A DNA stretch of 64,000 bases from the NCBI RefSeq assembly GCF_009765905.1, contig NZ_LMUO01000015.1, positions 648,019 to 712,018 of the forward strand, given 5' to 3'. Below, piece after piece: positions 50,923 to 60,759 of this stretch. The notes below the pieces were generated by a model that ran no database searches, was not told where the DNA came from, and saw only the letters and a list, made by a program, of their open reading frames with translations. The DNA is from Mucilaginibacter sp. L196. Lineage in GTDB: Bacteria; Bacteroidota; Bacteroidia; Sphingobacteriales; Sphingobacteriaceae. The position numbers and the translations under genes were made by a program. Each line of letters begins with the position of its first letter. Position 1 is the first letter of the stretch.

Positions 50923-53169
50923 TTACTCTGAAAGAGGGACGTTTATAAAACTATCATTAAACCATTTGATTTTTAAAGGCGATTGTGCATCCTTTATTGT
51001 TTCCTTAGCAACATCCTTGCCTGTGCCGTAATTTACTTCTGAAAATGGGCTTTTCAGCACATTTAGAACAATCAGTAACCGACTGCCTTTACTCATCTGC
51101 CTGCTTACCAGTCTTGTTCTGGTGAATGGGATTGATTCAATTTTGCCTGGATGCAATAGCACTCTTTTGCTCATATCCTTTGCATAACTGGCCCGCCCAA
51201 TGAAGTAAGATAGCTCGAAGTATTTACCGTTGGGCATTACTTCATATAATGCTGCGCAAACATCCATATCTTTTTTATTGATCATCGCCTTCAGTTCACC
51301 GCTGAACATTCCGTTAACAGCTACTGGTTTATCAAACGGTTTACAGATGTAGAATAGTCCGTTGCTCCTGTCGAGGCTGTCTTTTATAATTGGATATGGA
51401 TAATAATCGCCATTGCTGGTTTGGCGGTCGGCTAAATCAACCACTTGGTTTAGTGCGCTTTTTTTATTGGGTTTTATTGCTAATAAGTTGTAATTATTCC
51501 TATTCTTCGAGTTTGTTAAATATAGTTTTAGTTGATGGTTAGCCATTTTTGTTATGGATGCTGTATGCTTCCATACATTGCTACCCATTAATTCATAATT
51601 GATCTTATCTTTTAGTATTTCAGGTTTTTTGGCTCCTTTCAATATATAATCCAGCCATTGAAAAGTAATATCCCTGGTGCTGATCAATGCCACGGGATCG
51701 ACTTTATAATCCCGTAACACAGGTACGCCGCCCCGCTGTGTTCCAAAATGATCATAGGGGCCTATTATCAGGTAATGAACAGCTTTTGGGTTATATTTTA
51801 GATCCTCCAGCATGTAATGTAGCCCCGAAATTTGGCCATCATCATAATAACCTTCAAAAGTTAGCACGGGGATATTTATAGCTGCGAAATCTTTTTCATA
51901 AGGCACCTGATCCTGCCAGAATTTATCGTAATCGGGGTGTTTCAACCAGCTTTGCAGCAAGGGATTGGGCGTACCATCAATACTGTCAATTTTATTATAG
52001 GCCGCACCGCTGTTGTACCAATTGAAATTGATGTTACGCCAGCGGCTGGGATCATAGTATATTTTGTCATCCAGGTATTTATTATCCGTAACATAAAAAG
52101 CCCAGCCATAGTTGGCATTAATAAACACATTGTTTTCCATAGGCAAACCTAGCCCAGGGATTGCCGCAACATAGGGTACAATAGTTTTAAGTGCCGGGTT
52201 GTGATACTTAGCAGCAGCCCATTGGGTAAAGCCATTATAACTACCACCGTACATACCTATTTTGCCATTACACCAGGATTGTTTACTAATCCAGTCAATT
52301 ACAGCATTCGCATCCTTGCCATCATCTTCATACGGAACAATTTTTTCCGGGCTTCGGCCTTTTCCTCTTGTATAGGCAATTATACCGGCGTAACCGTATG
52401 CCGCAGGTTCAATAATCCGTGTCCAGTCGGTGCTATCAGCATAAATAGTATATTGTAATACAGCTGGCTGAGGGGTATTAATCCCTCTTTTTAATACAAC
52501 TATAGCGTTAATCAAAGCACCGTCCGGGGTTTTTATGAGCTTATCCTCAATAATATAGCGCCTGTTGCAATCTGCCTTAATTAGAGGTTTTGAAATAGCC
52601 TCGATACCTTGGTAAAGCTGAAGCTCATAATAGTTCCTGCAAAACGATATCGCGTCGGTAATGCTAAGACTATCTTTTTTCTGTATCGTTGTTAACGCGT
52701 TTTGAAAATCACCTTTCAGCTCATCAAGGCCATCGTTCGAAGCGAATGAGTTATAAGTTTTATAGGCGCTTTTATTATCCAAACTTTTAAGCATATTACT
52801 GAACAATTCATCAAATGCTATTTTAAAGGATGTGTTGGTTGCGTGTTGTTTAGCTTGGGCCTCTAAAAATAGTTCGTGTTGTATATACTGTGAATTTTTG
52901 GCCTTTGAATCAGCCCTAATGTGGTTAATAGAAGTTACCGCATCGGCATAATCCCCTGCAAGTACCTGTAGCCTGAATAAATCATCAAGGTAGTTTTTTT
53001 GATCGCCCTGATCTTTATATTTTGATAAAACTTCAGTAGCCAATAGCGGTATTTGTTTGGCTAAGGTTATGCTATCAGTTGCGGTTGGTTTGGAAAAATT
53101 AGCTTGTTGCCCTATGCAATAATTAGTTATAATCAGGCATAGCAATGCCATACAGAGTTTTCTGTTCAT
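50923..53169 (-). CDS. exported CocE/NonD-type (S15) hydrolase
   Basis: A 748-residue secreted protein (signal ending YCIGQQ). An N-terminal helical region of about 200 residues, not typical of the family, precedes the alpha/beta hydrolase of the X-Pro dipeptidyl-peptidase S15 group. The nucleophile is in IGMYGGSYNGFTQWAAA, an acid in GYYDDGQISG and His in IGPYDHFG. The C-terminal jelly-roll domain (about 560-745) is present (RVLLHPGKIESIPFTRTRLV). The family cleaves Xaa-Pro peptides or esters such as glutaryl-acylases; the substrate is not readable. A LytTR/LytS pair lies directly upstream in the same direction. Confidence 0.88.
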   Translation of the reverse strand: MNRKLCMALLCLIITNYCIGQQANFSKPTATDSITLAKQIPLLATEVLSKYKDQGDQKNYLDDLFRLQVLAGDYADAVTSINHIRADSKAKNSQYIQHELFLEAQAKQHATNTSFKIAFDELFSNMLKSLDNKSAYKTYNSFASNDGLDELKGDFQNALTTIQKKDSLSITDAISFCRNYYELQLYQGIEAISKPLIKADCNRRYIIEDKLIKTPDGALINAIVVLKRGINTPQPAVLQYTIYADSTDWTRIIEPAAYGYAGIIAYTRGKGRSPEKIVPYEDDGKDANAVIDWISKQSWCNGKIGMYGGSYNGFTQWAAAKYHNPALKTIVPYVAAIPGLGLPMENNVFINANYGWAFYVTDNKYLDDKIYYDPSRWRNINFNWYNSGAAYNKIDSIDGTPNPLLQSWLKHPDYDKFWQDQVPYEKDFAAINIPVLTFEGYYDDGQISGLHYMLEDLKYNPKAVHYLIIGPYDHFGTQRGGVPVLRDYKVDPVALISTRDITFQWLDYILKGAKKPEILKDKINYELMGSNVWKHTASITKMANHQLKLYLTNSKNRNNYNLLAIKPNKKSALNQVVDLADRQTSNGDYYPYPIIKDSLDRSNGLFYICKPFDKPVAVNGMFSGELKAMINKKDMDVCAALYEVMPNGKYFELSYFIGRASYAKDMSKRVLLHPGKIESIPFTRTRLVSRQMSKGSRLLIVLNVLKSPFSEVNYGTGKDVAKETIKDAQSPLKIKWFNDSFINVPLSE

Positions 53170-53199
53170 GATTGTAATGTTGATTTTTTTAATTGTTGA

Positions 53200-53898
53200 T
53201 TATGTACGACCCATGTTTTTGAGCTTTACCGCCTGCCTTTCTGATACTTCAAATACACCACCAGGTTTCAGGCTTATAGTCATTTTACCGCCTGGTACTA
53301 CGCTTATTTTATCGATGAAATGCCTGTTAATTATCTGCGCCCTGTTTATCCTTAGAAAAACTGCTTCGTCAAGCTTGTTTTCCAGTTGATTTAATGAGCT
53401 TTTGAGAAACACCTTTTTATCATCAAAATACAACCGGGCATAATTATCCATCGATTCTATTAAATACACTTTGCTCCAGCTTATAAAATGATATTGCTGG
53501 CGGTCCTTAACAAAAATCTGACTTTCGGCTGTGTTGTTGGCTGCTTTTGGTCTTACCTGTTCAATAGCTTTAGCAAAGCGTTCTTCGCGTACGGGTTTCA
53601 TCAAATAATCAATCGCACTCACTTCAAAAGCTTTAACAGCGTATTGATCGAAAGCTGTAATGAATATCACTTGTGGCACCCTGTCAAGCGATTCTAAAAG
53701 GTCAAACCCTGATTTTTCCGGCATCTGTATATCCAGGAACAATAAATCAGGTTGTTTTAATTCAATTAATAATTTAGCGTCATCAGCGTTTTTAGCTTCG
53801 CCGATTATTTCAAAATCTGCATAATTATCCAGCAGTCTTTTCACTTCATCCCTCGCGGTACGCTCATCATCTATAATAATGGTCTTTATCTTTTTCAT
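53200..53898 (-). CDS. LytTR-family response regulator
   Basis: A 232-residue regulator. Receiver domain (about 1-120): IIIDDERTARDEVKRLL, phospho-acceptor Asp in LLFLDIQMPEKSG and Lys in IDYLMKPVREERF. LytTR DNA-binding domain (about 135-230): VKDRQQYHFISWSKVYLIES, LRINRAQIINRHFIDKI. LytTR proteins bind paired direct repeats. The gene overlaps the histidine kinase by four bases, so the two form a two-component pair. It lies 31 bases upstream of the S15-type hydrolase gene. Confidence 0.95.
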   Translation of the reverse strand: MKKIKTIIIDDERTARDEVKRLLDNYADFEIIGEAKNADDAKLLIELKQPDLLFLDIQMPEKSGFDLLESLDRVPQVIFITAFDQYAVKAFEVSAIDYLMKPVREERFAKAIEQVRPKAANNTAESQIFVKDRQQYHFISWSKVYLIESMDNYARLYFDDKKVFLKSSLNQLENKLDEAVFLRINRAQIINRHFIDKISVVPGGKMTISLKPGGVFEVSERQAVKLKNMGRT

Positions 53899-54956
53899 GC
53901 GCGTGGTATAAGTATGGTTGATGAAACATTTCCTCCCGCCCCATGAATAATATCAAATTTGGCTTTCCCTTTATATTGAAGTAATAGCCTTTCGGTTAAG
54001 TTTTTAATCCCCAAACCTTCGGCTGATGCATCAATGTTAAACTCGCCTGGATTTTGAACACTAATACTGATAAAACCACCTAACTCGATAATTTTTATGC
54101 TGATAAGGCCGCCATTCTTTTGCCTCGCGATGCCATGTTTTATCGCATTTTCGGCAAGTGTTTGGATACTAAAGCGTAGGATTAATGCATTGTTCAACCT
54201 ATCATCAGCGTCAATATAAAATTGTAAACGTTCTTCAAAGCGTAATCTTTCCAGTTCAAAATAATCTTTTACCAGCGCAAGCTCATCCTTTAGGGTAGTT
54301 AATAACACATCTCCGCTATAAAGCGAGGTTCGCAGCAGATCGGATAGCAGATCTATAGCCCTGCGTGCCGATTTCGGGTTCTCAATCACCAATGCTTTGA
54401 TATTATTTAAAGAGTTGAACAGGAAGTGGGGGTTGAGCTGTGCTGCTAAACTATTAAGCTGCGCATCTTTGGCGATGATGGCTAAGCGGGCATTTTCTTT
54501 TACAATACTAATCTCCCGCTGCGCATAATGATATAAATGATAAGCCAGCAACCAAATGGCCATAAGCCTGATCCCGGCCATCAACATAGCCGCCCAATTA
54601 AGTTTGAAAAAAAGCAGGAATGGTGGTACATGATCAGGCGTAAGCCAAAATCTGAATAAATAACTTTTAACTACAGTTACCAATAGATAAGCCAAACCCA
54701 TTACAAAAATTGCCGGGACAATTCGTTTTAGTAATTGGTTAAGATTTAGCTGCTGCCATTTGTGCTTGATTGAAAAATTACGGTATAGATGGGTGATTAA
54801 TATGTAAACAAAAACATCAGATAAAAATTGAAACAGGCCAATAAGAATATTGAAACGCCCGCCTGAATATCCTATATAGCTCCAGTATAGCGCGGCAACC
54901 GACCATCCGATGAGCTGGCATTTCCAATAAAGCGATATGGATGTATTTTTCTTCAA
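53895..54956 (-). CDS. LytS-type sensor histidine kinase
   Basis: A 353-residue membrane kinase with four hydrophobic segments in the first about 145 residues. The His_kinase domain has AQLNPHFLFNSLNNIKALV (phospho-acceptor His about 173), followed by the ATPase part (FSIQTLAENAIKHGIARQKN, EGLGIKNLTERLLLQY). There is no extracytoplasmic sensor domain, so it may sense via its membrane region or a partner such as the FtsX-type permease upstream. Its stop overlaps the LytTR gene start (ATGA type). Confidence 0.94.
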   Translation of the reverse strand: MKKNTSISLYWKCQLIGWSVAALYWSYIGYSGGRFNILIGLFQFLSDVFVYILITHLYRNFSIKHKWQQLNLNQLLKRIVPAIFVMGLAYLLVTVVKSYLFRFWLTPDHVPPFLLFFKLNWAAMLMAGIRLMAIWLLAYHLYHYAQREISIVKENARLAIIAKDAQLNSLAAQLNPHFLFNSLNNIKALVIENPKSARRAIDLLSDLLRTSLYSGDVLLTTLKDELALVKDYFELERLRFEERLQFYIDADDRLNNALILRFSIQTLAENAIKHGIARQKNGGLISIKIIELGGFISISVQNPGEFNIDASAEGLGIKNLTERLLLQYKGKAKFDIIHGAGGNVSSTILIPRA

Positions 54957-54993
54957 CTTTTTTGCACTGATTATAAATCAAAGCAACACAATA

Positions 54994-55057
54994 TACTTTA
55001 TACTTAAAATATAAAGTACAGGAATGAAGTATTTTGGGGATAAACGCGTACTTTATA
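54994..55057. promoter_or_regulatory. three TACTTTATA motifs upstream of the LytS/LytTR genes
   Basis: TACTTTATA at 54994-55002 and its complement TATAAAGTA at 55010-55018 form an inverted pair with a 7-base centre, and a third direct copy lies at 55049-55057. They are 38-100 bases upstream of the kinase ATG, a fitting place for an operator, possibly autoregulatory. Confidence 0.5.
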
Positions 55058-55065
55058 CTGAAATT

Positions 55066-55101
55066 AGAACGGCCTTTTACAATATTGTAAAAGGCCGTTC
55101 T
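55066..55101. terminator. 36-bp perfect palindrome after the permease gene
   Basis: AGAACGGCCTTTTACAAT is followed at once by its exact complement. It lies 52 bases past the permease stop on the minus strand. It has a GGCC stem but no strong T run, so it may be a terminator, an operator, or both. Confidence 0.55.
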
Positions 55102-55152
55102 GTATATTAAAATAAGCTATTCAAGGTTATTACCTATTCTGCTCGCAGCTTA

Positions 55153-57525
55153 TTATTCACTCTTCAAACTCTTTACCGGGTTCATCAACGCAGCCTTTAT
55201 TGCCTGAAAACTGATAGTAATTAAGGTGATAGTAATCGCTAATAATGCTGATACGACAAATACTCCCGGCCCTATGCTGATTCGATAATCATATTTCAGT
55301 AACCAACTTTGTAAAAAGTAATAAGATAGGGGCGAAGCAATAAGGCAACTGATTACAACCAATACGATAAAATCTTTTGAAAGCAATAACCACACCTGTG
55401 CTATGGTAGCACCCAGTACTTTGCGGATGCCTATTTCCTTGGTGCGCTGTTCTGCTACGTAAGCGGCAAGGCCAAATAAACCCAGGCAGGAGATAAAGAT
55501 GGCCAGCCCGGCAAATATACCGGATAGCTTGCCGATAAGCACTTCGATCTGGAATTTGCTGTTATAGTCCGCATCTACGAACCGATAACCATAAGGAAAA
55601 CCTTGATCGTATTTATTAAAGATGGCAGTCACTTTTTCAACGGCTTCATGGGGCGGTATATTGGCCGACAGTCTATAGATCATGTTTCCACCCTTATCGG
55701 GGTAGAACATGGTAGGATCAGCAGGGGCAAAGGGCGAAATCATCAAAGCATCTTTTACTACACCAACTATCCTGAGGCGCTGGTTTCCATTCATCATTAA
55801 TTGATTTATCGGATCTTTTAAACGCAGGCGTTTAACGGCTGCTTCATTCAATATAACATTATTGGAGTCTGCTTTTGAACCAGTAATAAAATCCCTTCCG
55901 GCTACCAGTTTTATCCCCAGCGTTTTAAAATAATCATCCGATATACCAATATAACCCATCTCGACTGTTTCTCCGGGTAATTTACCGGGCCAGTGATCAA
56001 TATCCCCATGCGAACCAACATCAGTAACAGGACTGCTAGCCGTAGTAACCGATTGTACCAGGCCGCTTTGTACCAGTTCATTTTTTAGCGCAACATAATT
56101 ACGGTCAAGGTCATCGTTCATATCCGTTGCCATCAGGCGATCAATATTATAACCGGTCGGCCTGTCCTTGGCGAATTTGATCTGCTTGTAAATAATCACC
56201 GTGCTAATAATCAGGGCAATGGAACAGCTAAATTGCACCACCACCAATATTTGGCGAGAAAATGATTTGGATTTTCCAGCGCTCATTGAACCCTTTAAAA
56301 CTTTTACCGGGTTGAAGGAAGAAAGATAAAAAGCAGGTTTCCCGCCAGCTAATAGCGCGGTTAATGATACGCAGCCAATCATCATCATCCAAAACAAAAA
56401 ACTACCATAAGGAATAGCTATGGGTGTACCGGTAAGGCTGTTAAAGGATGGCAATACCAAGATTACCATTACAAGGCAGCATAAAAATGATATAGCGGTG
56501 ATCATGGCCGATTCGATCAGGAACTGGAAGATAAGGTCGCTTCGCAAAGAGCCGATTGCTTTTCTTACACCGACCTCCCGTGCACGTTTTTCAGACCTGG
56601 CGGTAGATAGGTTGATAAAATTGATGCAAGCAATAATCAGCACCAATAAACCTATGATACTGAAGGTATGCACATAATCAATAAAACCGCTGCTGGCAAC
56701 ACCGTTTTTGTATTCGCTGTATAAATGCCAGTCACTCAAAGGTTGTAGAATCACTTTTGAATTACGCGCATTCGTGCTTTCGGGTTCGCTTTTCTCAATA
56801 TCTCTTATTTTAGGCTCAACCTGTGCATAGCTAATGCCCGGCCTTAATTTAACAAATATCTGAAAATTGTTAGACCCAAAGCCACTGGTACGTGCTTGCT
56901 TTACATAGCTTTGTGTTTGTTCAAGATAGCTAAAAGGAAGAACGAATTTAAACTGGAAAGACGAATTTGCAGGCAAGTCCTTAAGTATTCCCGTTACCTT
57001 AAGGTCATGCAAATCATCCACCCTTACGGTTTTATCCAGCGGGTTTTCATTGCCAAACAAGGCTTTTGCGGTTGATTCGGTTAATACAATCGAGTAAGGG
57101 TCTTGAAGGGCTGTTGCCGCATTTCCTGCTATAAAAGGATATTGAAACATTTTTAGAAAATCACTTCCAATCTGCGCTCCTGCCAGGTAGAATTTACGGT
57201 TATCAACTTTTAACCCATGTGACCCCATCCAATCCGATTCGGCTACATTTTCAATTTCGGGGATGTTGTTCCGCAAGGCATCCGCCAGTTTCAGCGATGT
57301 ACTGCTAAATGTGAGTGTTTCACCATTGCTGTTAAAGTTTCGCCTAACCTGGTATAATTGCCCGTAATTGGGCAAAGTCTTGTCATAAGAATACTGATAG
57401 TGTACCCACAGGCCAATAACCAGCGCCACAGCCATCCCAGCTGCTAGGCCAAGGATATTCAGGAGGCTATAAACCTTGTTATTTAAAATATTGCGCCAGG
57501 CGATCTTTAAATAGTTTTTTATCAT
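55153..57525 (-). CDS. MacB/FtsX-type ABC transporter permease
   Basis: A 790-residue membrane protein with the double MacB_PCD-FtsX layout: membrane segment near 20-40, a periplasmic domain (about 60-280), three membrane segments (about 285-390), a second segment near 425-445, another periplasmic domain and a final FtsX domain. Motifs include RAREVGVRKAIGSLRSDLIFQF and RTKEIGIRKVLGATIAQVW, the typical FtsX loops. No ATPase gene is adjacent, as is common for this Bacteroidetes family. Proximity to a LytS/LytTR pair suggests regulation by it, in line with other Bacteroidetes. Confidence 0.92.
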   Translation of the reverse strand: MIKNYLKIAWRNILNNKVYSLLNILGLAAGMAVALVIGLWVHYQYSYDKTLPNYGQLYQVRRNFNSNGETLTFSSTSLKLADALRNNIPEIENVAESDWMGSHGLKVDNRKFYLAGAQIGSDFLKMFQYPFIAGNAATALQDPYSIVLTESTAKALFGNENPLDKTVRVDDLHDLKVTGILKDLPANSSFQFKFVLPFSYLEQTQSYVKQARTSGFGSNNFQIFVKLRPGISYAQVEPKIRDIEKSEPESTNARNSKVILQPLSDWHLYSEYKNGVASSGFIDYVHTFSIIGLLVLIIACINFINLSTARSEKRAREVGVRKAIGSLRSDLIFQFLIESAMITAISFLCCLVMVILVLPSFNSLTGTPIAIPYGSFLFWMMMIGCVSLTALLAGGKPAFYLSSFNPVKVLKGSMSAGKSKSFSRQILVVVQFSCSIALIISTVIIYKQIKFAKDRPTGYNIDRLMATDMNDDLDRNYVALKNELVQSGLVQSVTTASSPVTDVGSHGDIDHWPGKLPGETVEMGYIGISDDYFKTLGIKLVAGRDFITGSKADSNNVILNEAAVKRLRLKDPINQLMMNGNQRLRIVGVVKDALMISPFAPADPTMFYPDKGGNMIYRLSANIPPHEAVEKVTAIFNKYDQGFPYGYRFVDADYNSKFQIEVLIGKLSGIFAGLAIFISCLGLFGLAAYVAEQRTKEIGIRKVLGATIAQVWLLLSKDFIVLVVISCLIASPLSYYFLQSWLLKYDYRISIGPGVFVVSALLAITITLITISFQAIKAALMNPVKSLKSE

Positions 57526-57831
57526 GATAACCGAGTTGAAATAAATATAACTAATAAAGTTTAATCATGCCAAAATATAAGCCAAAATAGTAAGTTGTTG
57601 ATTTTTAGTGAATTAATATCTCATTGTAACTATTGGCTGTATCATAAGCGAACATCAATTGTTCGTTTCTGAAATTATGGCTAAATGGATTTCTGATTAT
57701 GAATTATGGGGATTGATTTTGGCATGAAGTGCCAGTCTCCAGGAATATCCAGATATGGGCCTGAATGTAAAAAAAATAATTGCTTAAAATGTTTTTGCTC
57801 CTCAATCGTCTAAACCGGTAAACAAACCTGT
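57526..57831. other. divergent gap with no gene
   Basis: About 300 AT-rich bases between the divergent permease and siderophore-interacting genes. A small hairpin GAACA-TCAAT-TGTTC lies near 57652. No coding frame or strong consensus promoter was recognised. Confidence 0.4.
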
Positions 57832-58545
57832 ATGGAAACATCTTTTTTACAAAATATAAAAAAACGCGCCGGGAGACTGATCGAACCGGCCTTATTAAAA
57901 TCAGGGCGTGTGCTGGAAGTTCGTTATTGGAAGTCCGCTACCATGATCGAGATCGACCTTCATCTGCCGGAAGCTGATATGCAGCAATGGTCAGAAGTGC
58001 CTGCTGTTAAATTCAGGGTTAGCAACCTAACTTTCCGGGATTATACTCCAACTGGCTGGGATGCAGAAACGCGCACCTGTACATTGCTCATCGATGCTGC
58101 ACATCCCGGCCCCGGTAGTGATTGGGCCAGGGAGCTGCGAAAAAATGACGTGGTGAATTACCTGAAGATTGAAATGACACGTCATACGCCTAACCCAACT
58201 GCGCTGATTGTTGGATTGGGTGATGAAAGCAGTATGGGGCATTTGCTCGGCCTACAGCAATTGGTGCATCCGGTTACCCGTTTTATTGGTGCCATTACCA
58301 TAAGCAATGAAGGTCAACGTGATGAATTTACCAACTATTTCAGGTCGCCCATAGAACCCCTTGCCCGTGAAGATGAATACGGCATGGAAAATTTGATCAG
58401 TTGGGTGGAGCTACAGGGTTTTTGCAGCGCGCATACTTATTTCCATCTGGCCGGTAACAATACACTTGTAAGCCAGCTGCGTCGGTCTTTAAAACAGTTG
58501 GGGTATCTTCCTGATCAAATTATGGTAAAAGGGTTCTGGTCATAA
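57832..58545 (+). CDS. siderophore-interacting (FAD-binding 9/SIP) protein
   Basis: A 237-residue cytoplasmic flavoprotein of the ferredoxin-reductase-like fold. The FAD-binding beta barrel shows VSNLTFRDYTPTGWD, equivalent to the RxYT-type motif, and GPGSDWARELRKNDVV. The NAD(P)-binding half has ALIVGLGDESSMGHLLGLQQ and HLAGNNTLVSQLRRSLKQLG. SIPs reduce ferric siderophores or serve as general flavin reductases. Neither a siderophore receptor nor an AraC regulator is adjacent, so an iron role is inferred from family only. Confidence 0.87.
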   Translation: METSFLQNIKKRAGRLIEPALLKSGRVLEVRYWKSATMIEIDLHLPEADMQQWSEVPAVKFRVSNLTFRDYTPTGWDAETRTCTLLIDAAHPGPGSDWARELRKNDVVNYLKIEMTRHTPNPTALIVGLGDESSMGHLLGLQQLVHPVTRFIGAITISNEGQRDEFTNYFRSPIEPLAREDEYGMENLISWVELQGFCSAHTYFHLAGNNTLVSQLRRSLKQLGYLPDQIMVKGFWS

Positions 58546-58575
58546 AAATGAGAGATTGAGCAATCTGTAAATTTC

Positions 58576-59538
58576 TTATGCCTCAATACACCTCGTTACA
58601 ATTTCTTTGTTTTTACCAATATGAAGCAACATATCTGCCGTCATCTTTTTTAGGTCGAATTGTGGTTGCCACCCCCAGTCCTTGCGTGCCTGTTCATCTT
58701 TGATGCTGGCGGGCCAGCTATTAGCAATCTCGTTCCGGTAATCAGGTTCATAAGCTATCTGGAATTTCGGCAAATGCATTTGAATCGCCGCAGCCAGGTC
58801 ACAAGGTGCAAAACTCATCCCGGCAAGGTTGTAGGAGGTGCGAATGCTGATATTTTCCTTTGGCGCATGCATCAGTTCCATCGTCGCCCTTATAGCGTCT
58901 GGCATATACATCATGGGCAGGCAATTATCTTCGGTAAGGAAACAGGTGTAATGCCCGCTTTCCAAAGCCTGGTGAAAAATGTCGATGGCATAATCTGTCG
59001 TACCTCCGCCGGGCGGGGTGCTGTAAGAGATCAGGCCGGGATAACGTATACTGCGCACATCCACGCCAAACTTATCAAAGTAATACTGGCACCAGTATTC
59101 GCCAGCCCTTTTGCTGATTCCGTAAACGGTATTGGGTTCTATCCTAGTATGCTGAGGGCAATTGTATTTGGGCGAGGTAGGGCCGAATATGGCGATACTG
59201 CTTGGCCAGAAGATCTTATCCAACTGGAATTCTTTGGCGATTTCCAATACGGATAACAGGCTTTGTACATTTAGTTTCCAGGCCATCTCCGGATGTTGTT
59301 CGCCTGTAGCGGATAACATCGCGGCTAATAAATAAACTTGGGTAACCTCCAAATCATGGATGACCTGTCTTAGTTTAGTGGCATCAAGCACATCCAGTTC
59401 AATACTGTCAGAACCGGGTTTAATGGTTTTATCGGCAGCAATCACATTTTCACGTCCATATTCCTGTCGAAGAGCTATGGTAAGTTCTGTACCGATCTGT
59501 CCGGCTGCGCCGATAACCAGTATGATTTGTTTCTTCAT
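58576..59538 (-). CDS. SDR-type L-threonine 3-dehydrogenase (NAD-dependent epimerase family)
   Basis: A 320-residue extended short-chain dehydrogenase. The Rossmann motif is VIGAAGQIGTEL, with Asp for NAD in VIAADK. The catalytic Tyr-x-x-x-Lys is in TVYGISKRAGEYWC, and RYPGLISYSTPPGGGTTDYA is a signature of the short-chain threonine dehydrogenases. It makes 2-amino-3-oxobutyrate from threonine, en route to glycine. An upstream ATG at 59550 overlaps the DUF1015 stop (ATGAATAG) and is equally possible. It is the last gene of serC-DUF1015-tdh. Confidence 0.88.
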   Translation of the reverse strand: MKKQIILVIGAAGQIGTELTIALRQEYGRENVIAADKTIKPGSDSIELDVLDATKLRQVIHDLEVTQVYLLAAMLSATGEQHPEMAWKLNVQSLLSVLEIAKEFQLDKIFWPSSIAIFGPTSPKYNCPQHTRIEPNTVYGISKRAGEYWCQYYFDKFGVDVRSIRYPGLISYSTPPGGGTTDYAIDIFHQALESGHYTCFLTEDNCLPMMYMPDAIRATMELMHAPKENISIRTSYNLAGMSFAPCDLAAAIQMHLPKFQIAYEPDYRNEIANSWPASIKDEQARKDWGWQPQFDLKKMTADMLLHIGKNKEIVTRCIEA

Positions 59539-59542
59539 TATA

Positions 59543-60751
59543 CTATTCATGTTTATAGAGTAATAAGCCGTAAGGTATTTTTGGATCAATCCAGGTTGAT
59601 TTTGGCGGCAGATTAAGGCCAGCATCCGCAGCTGTGCAAAGCTGATCAACCGTCATCGGGCAAAGTGTAAAACCAATTGCATCTGGGTTTTCCCGGAACA
59701 GCAGCTCCATTTCTGGCATGGCTTTTTCCCCGCCTGTATGTTTTAATCGCTGGTCTGTAGCAGGATCGGTAATATGAAATAATGACGATAAGATAAAATC
59801 CTGTAGAATGGATACATCGAGGATATTGGTATTTGAGCTATAGGTGTTTGGCTTAGCTCTTAAATAATACCAGTTTCCCTGTATATACATTCCCATCTTT
59901 CGTTCTTCAAAAGGTTGTACAGGATTGTTGTTAAATGATTCTTGTATATAAAAATGTGGCAGTAGTTGATTGAAGAGCCACTTCTTCCTGATGGGCATAT
60001 CAGGAAGAACCACACGATTATATTTTCGGATCTTAACCTCTTGTGTTGACATATAGATCGCGGAAATGGTATCAAAAAGCGTTTTTTCGTTTTTTGCCTG
60101 TTCCTGCAAAAGCAATTGTGCTGAATGTTTACGATGGTGGCCATCCGCCAGATATACAGATTCAATGCCTGCAAATGCAGAAATCAGTTGCTCCTGTATT
60201 TCGGGCTTTTCAATTTTCCAAAGTTTATGGATACCTGCAGCGCTCTCATAACGCACATCTGGAAAACCCTGCTTACTTTCTGCGATAATATCATCAATCA
60301 CTGGATCCGGTGGATAGGTTAGCAGGATTGGGCTACCTTCCAGGCCGGTATGTTCCCGGTAATTTTTGATGCGACGAACACTGTCGTCAAATGTGAGTTC
60401 ATGTGTTTTGATAGGCTCTTCGAGAGCGGTCAGCGCCCAAATCCCAACCTGTTTGTAGGATGGATGCGCCGCTTCATAAACATAAATGCAAGGGGTTGCG
60501 TCGAGCCATAAACGTTCGCTTTCCAGCAGCTGTTTTAAGATATTATTGATGTCGTCATAGGCTAATGCTTGCATCTCCGGGGTTTCGGGCCTTAGGCGCG
60601 CTCCCGTTTCGAGCAGGGTTTTCAATGGCGGCAAACCTTCAGGTAATTCAGCATTACCCGCAACAGATTCCGCCTGTGGTTTGGCGAAGACCAGCTGATC
60701 AGCGTAAAATGGATTGGGGTGTATTGCCCTGAAGGGTTTGATAGTGGCCAT
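59543..60751 (-). CDS. DUF1015 family protein
   Basis: A 402-residue protein with the DUF1015 start ATIKPFRAIHPNPFYADQLV, the middle SIYLADGHHRKHSAQLLL (an aspartate-histidine cluster suggestive of metal or phosphate chemistry) and a C-terminal YGLLLYKHE. DUF1015 genes very often sit beside serine biosynthesis genes; one archaeal-type activity reported for related proteins is ADP-dependent serine kinase-like, but no function is asserted here. It lies eight bases after serC and overlaps the dehydrogenase gene start region, so it is firmly within a serine/threonine/glycine operon. Confidence 0.88.
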   Translation of the reverse strand: MATIKPFRAIHPNPFYADQLVFAKPQAESVAGNAELPEGLPPLKTLLETGARLRPETPEMQALAYDDINNILKQLLESERLWLDATPCIYVYEAAHPSYKQVGIWALTALEEPIKTHELTFDDSVRRIKNYREHTGLEGSPILLTYPPDPVIDDIIAESKQGFPDVRYESAAGIHKLWKIEKPEIQEQLISAFAGIESVYLADGHHRKHSAQLLLQEQAKNEKTLFDTISAIYMSTQEVKIRKYNRVVLPDMPIRKKWLFNQLLPHFYIQESFNNNPVQPFEERKMGMYIQGNWYYLRAKPNTYSSNTNILDVSILQDFILSSLFHITDPATDQRLKHTGGEKAMPEMELLFRENPDAIGFTLCPMTVDQLCTAADAGLNLPPKSTWIDPKIPYGLLLYKHE

Positions 60752-60759
60752 AGTTTAGC

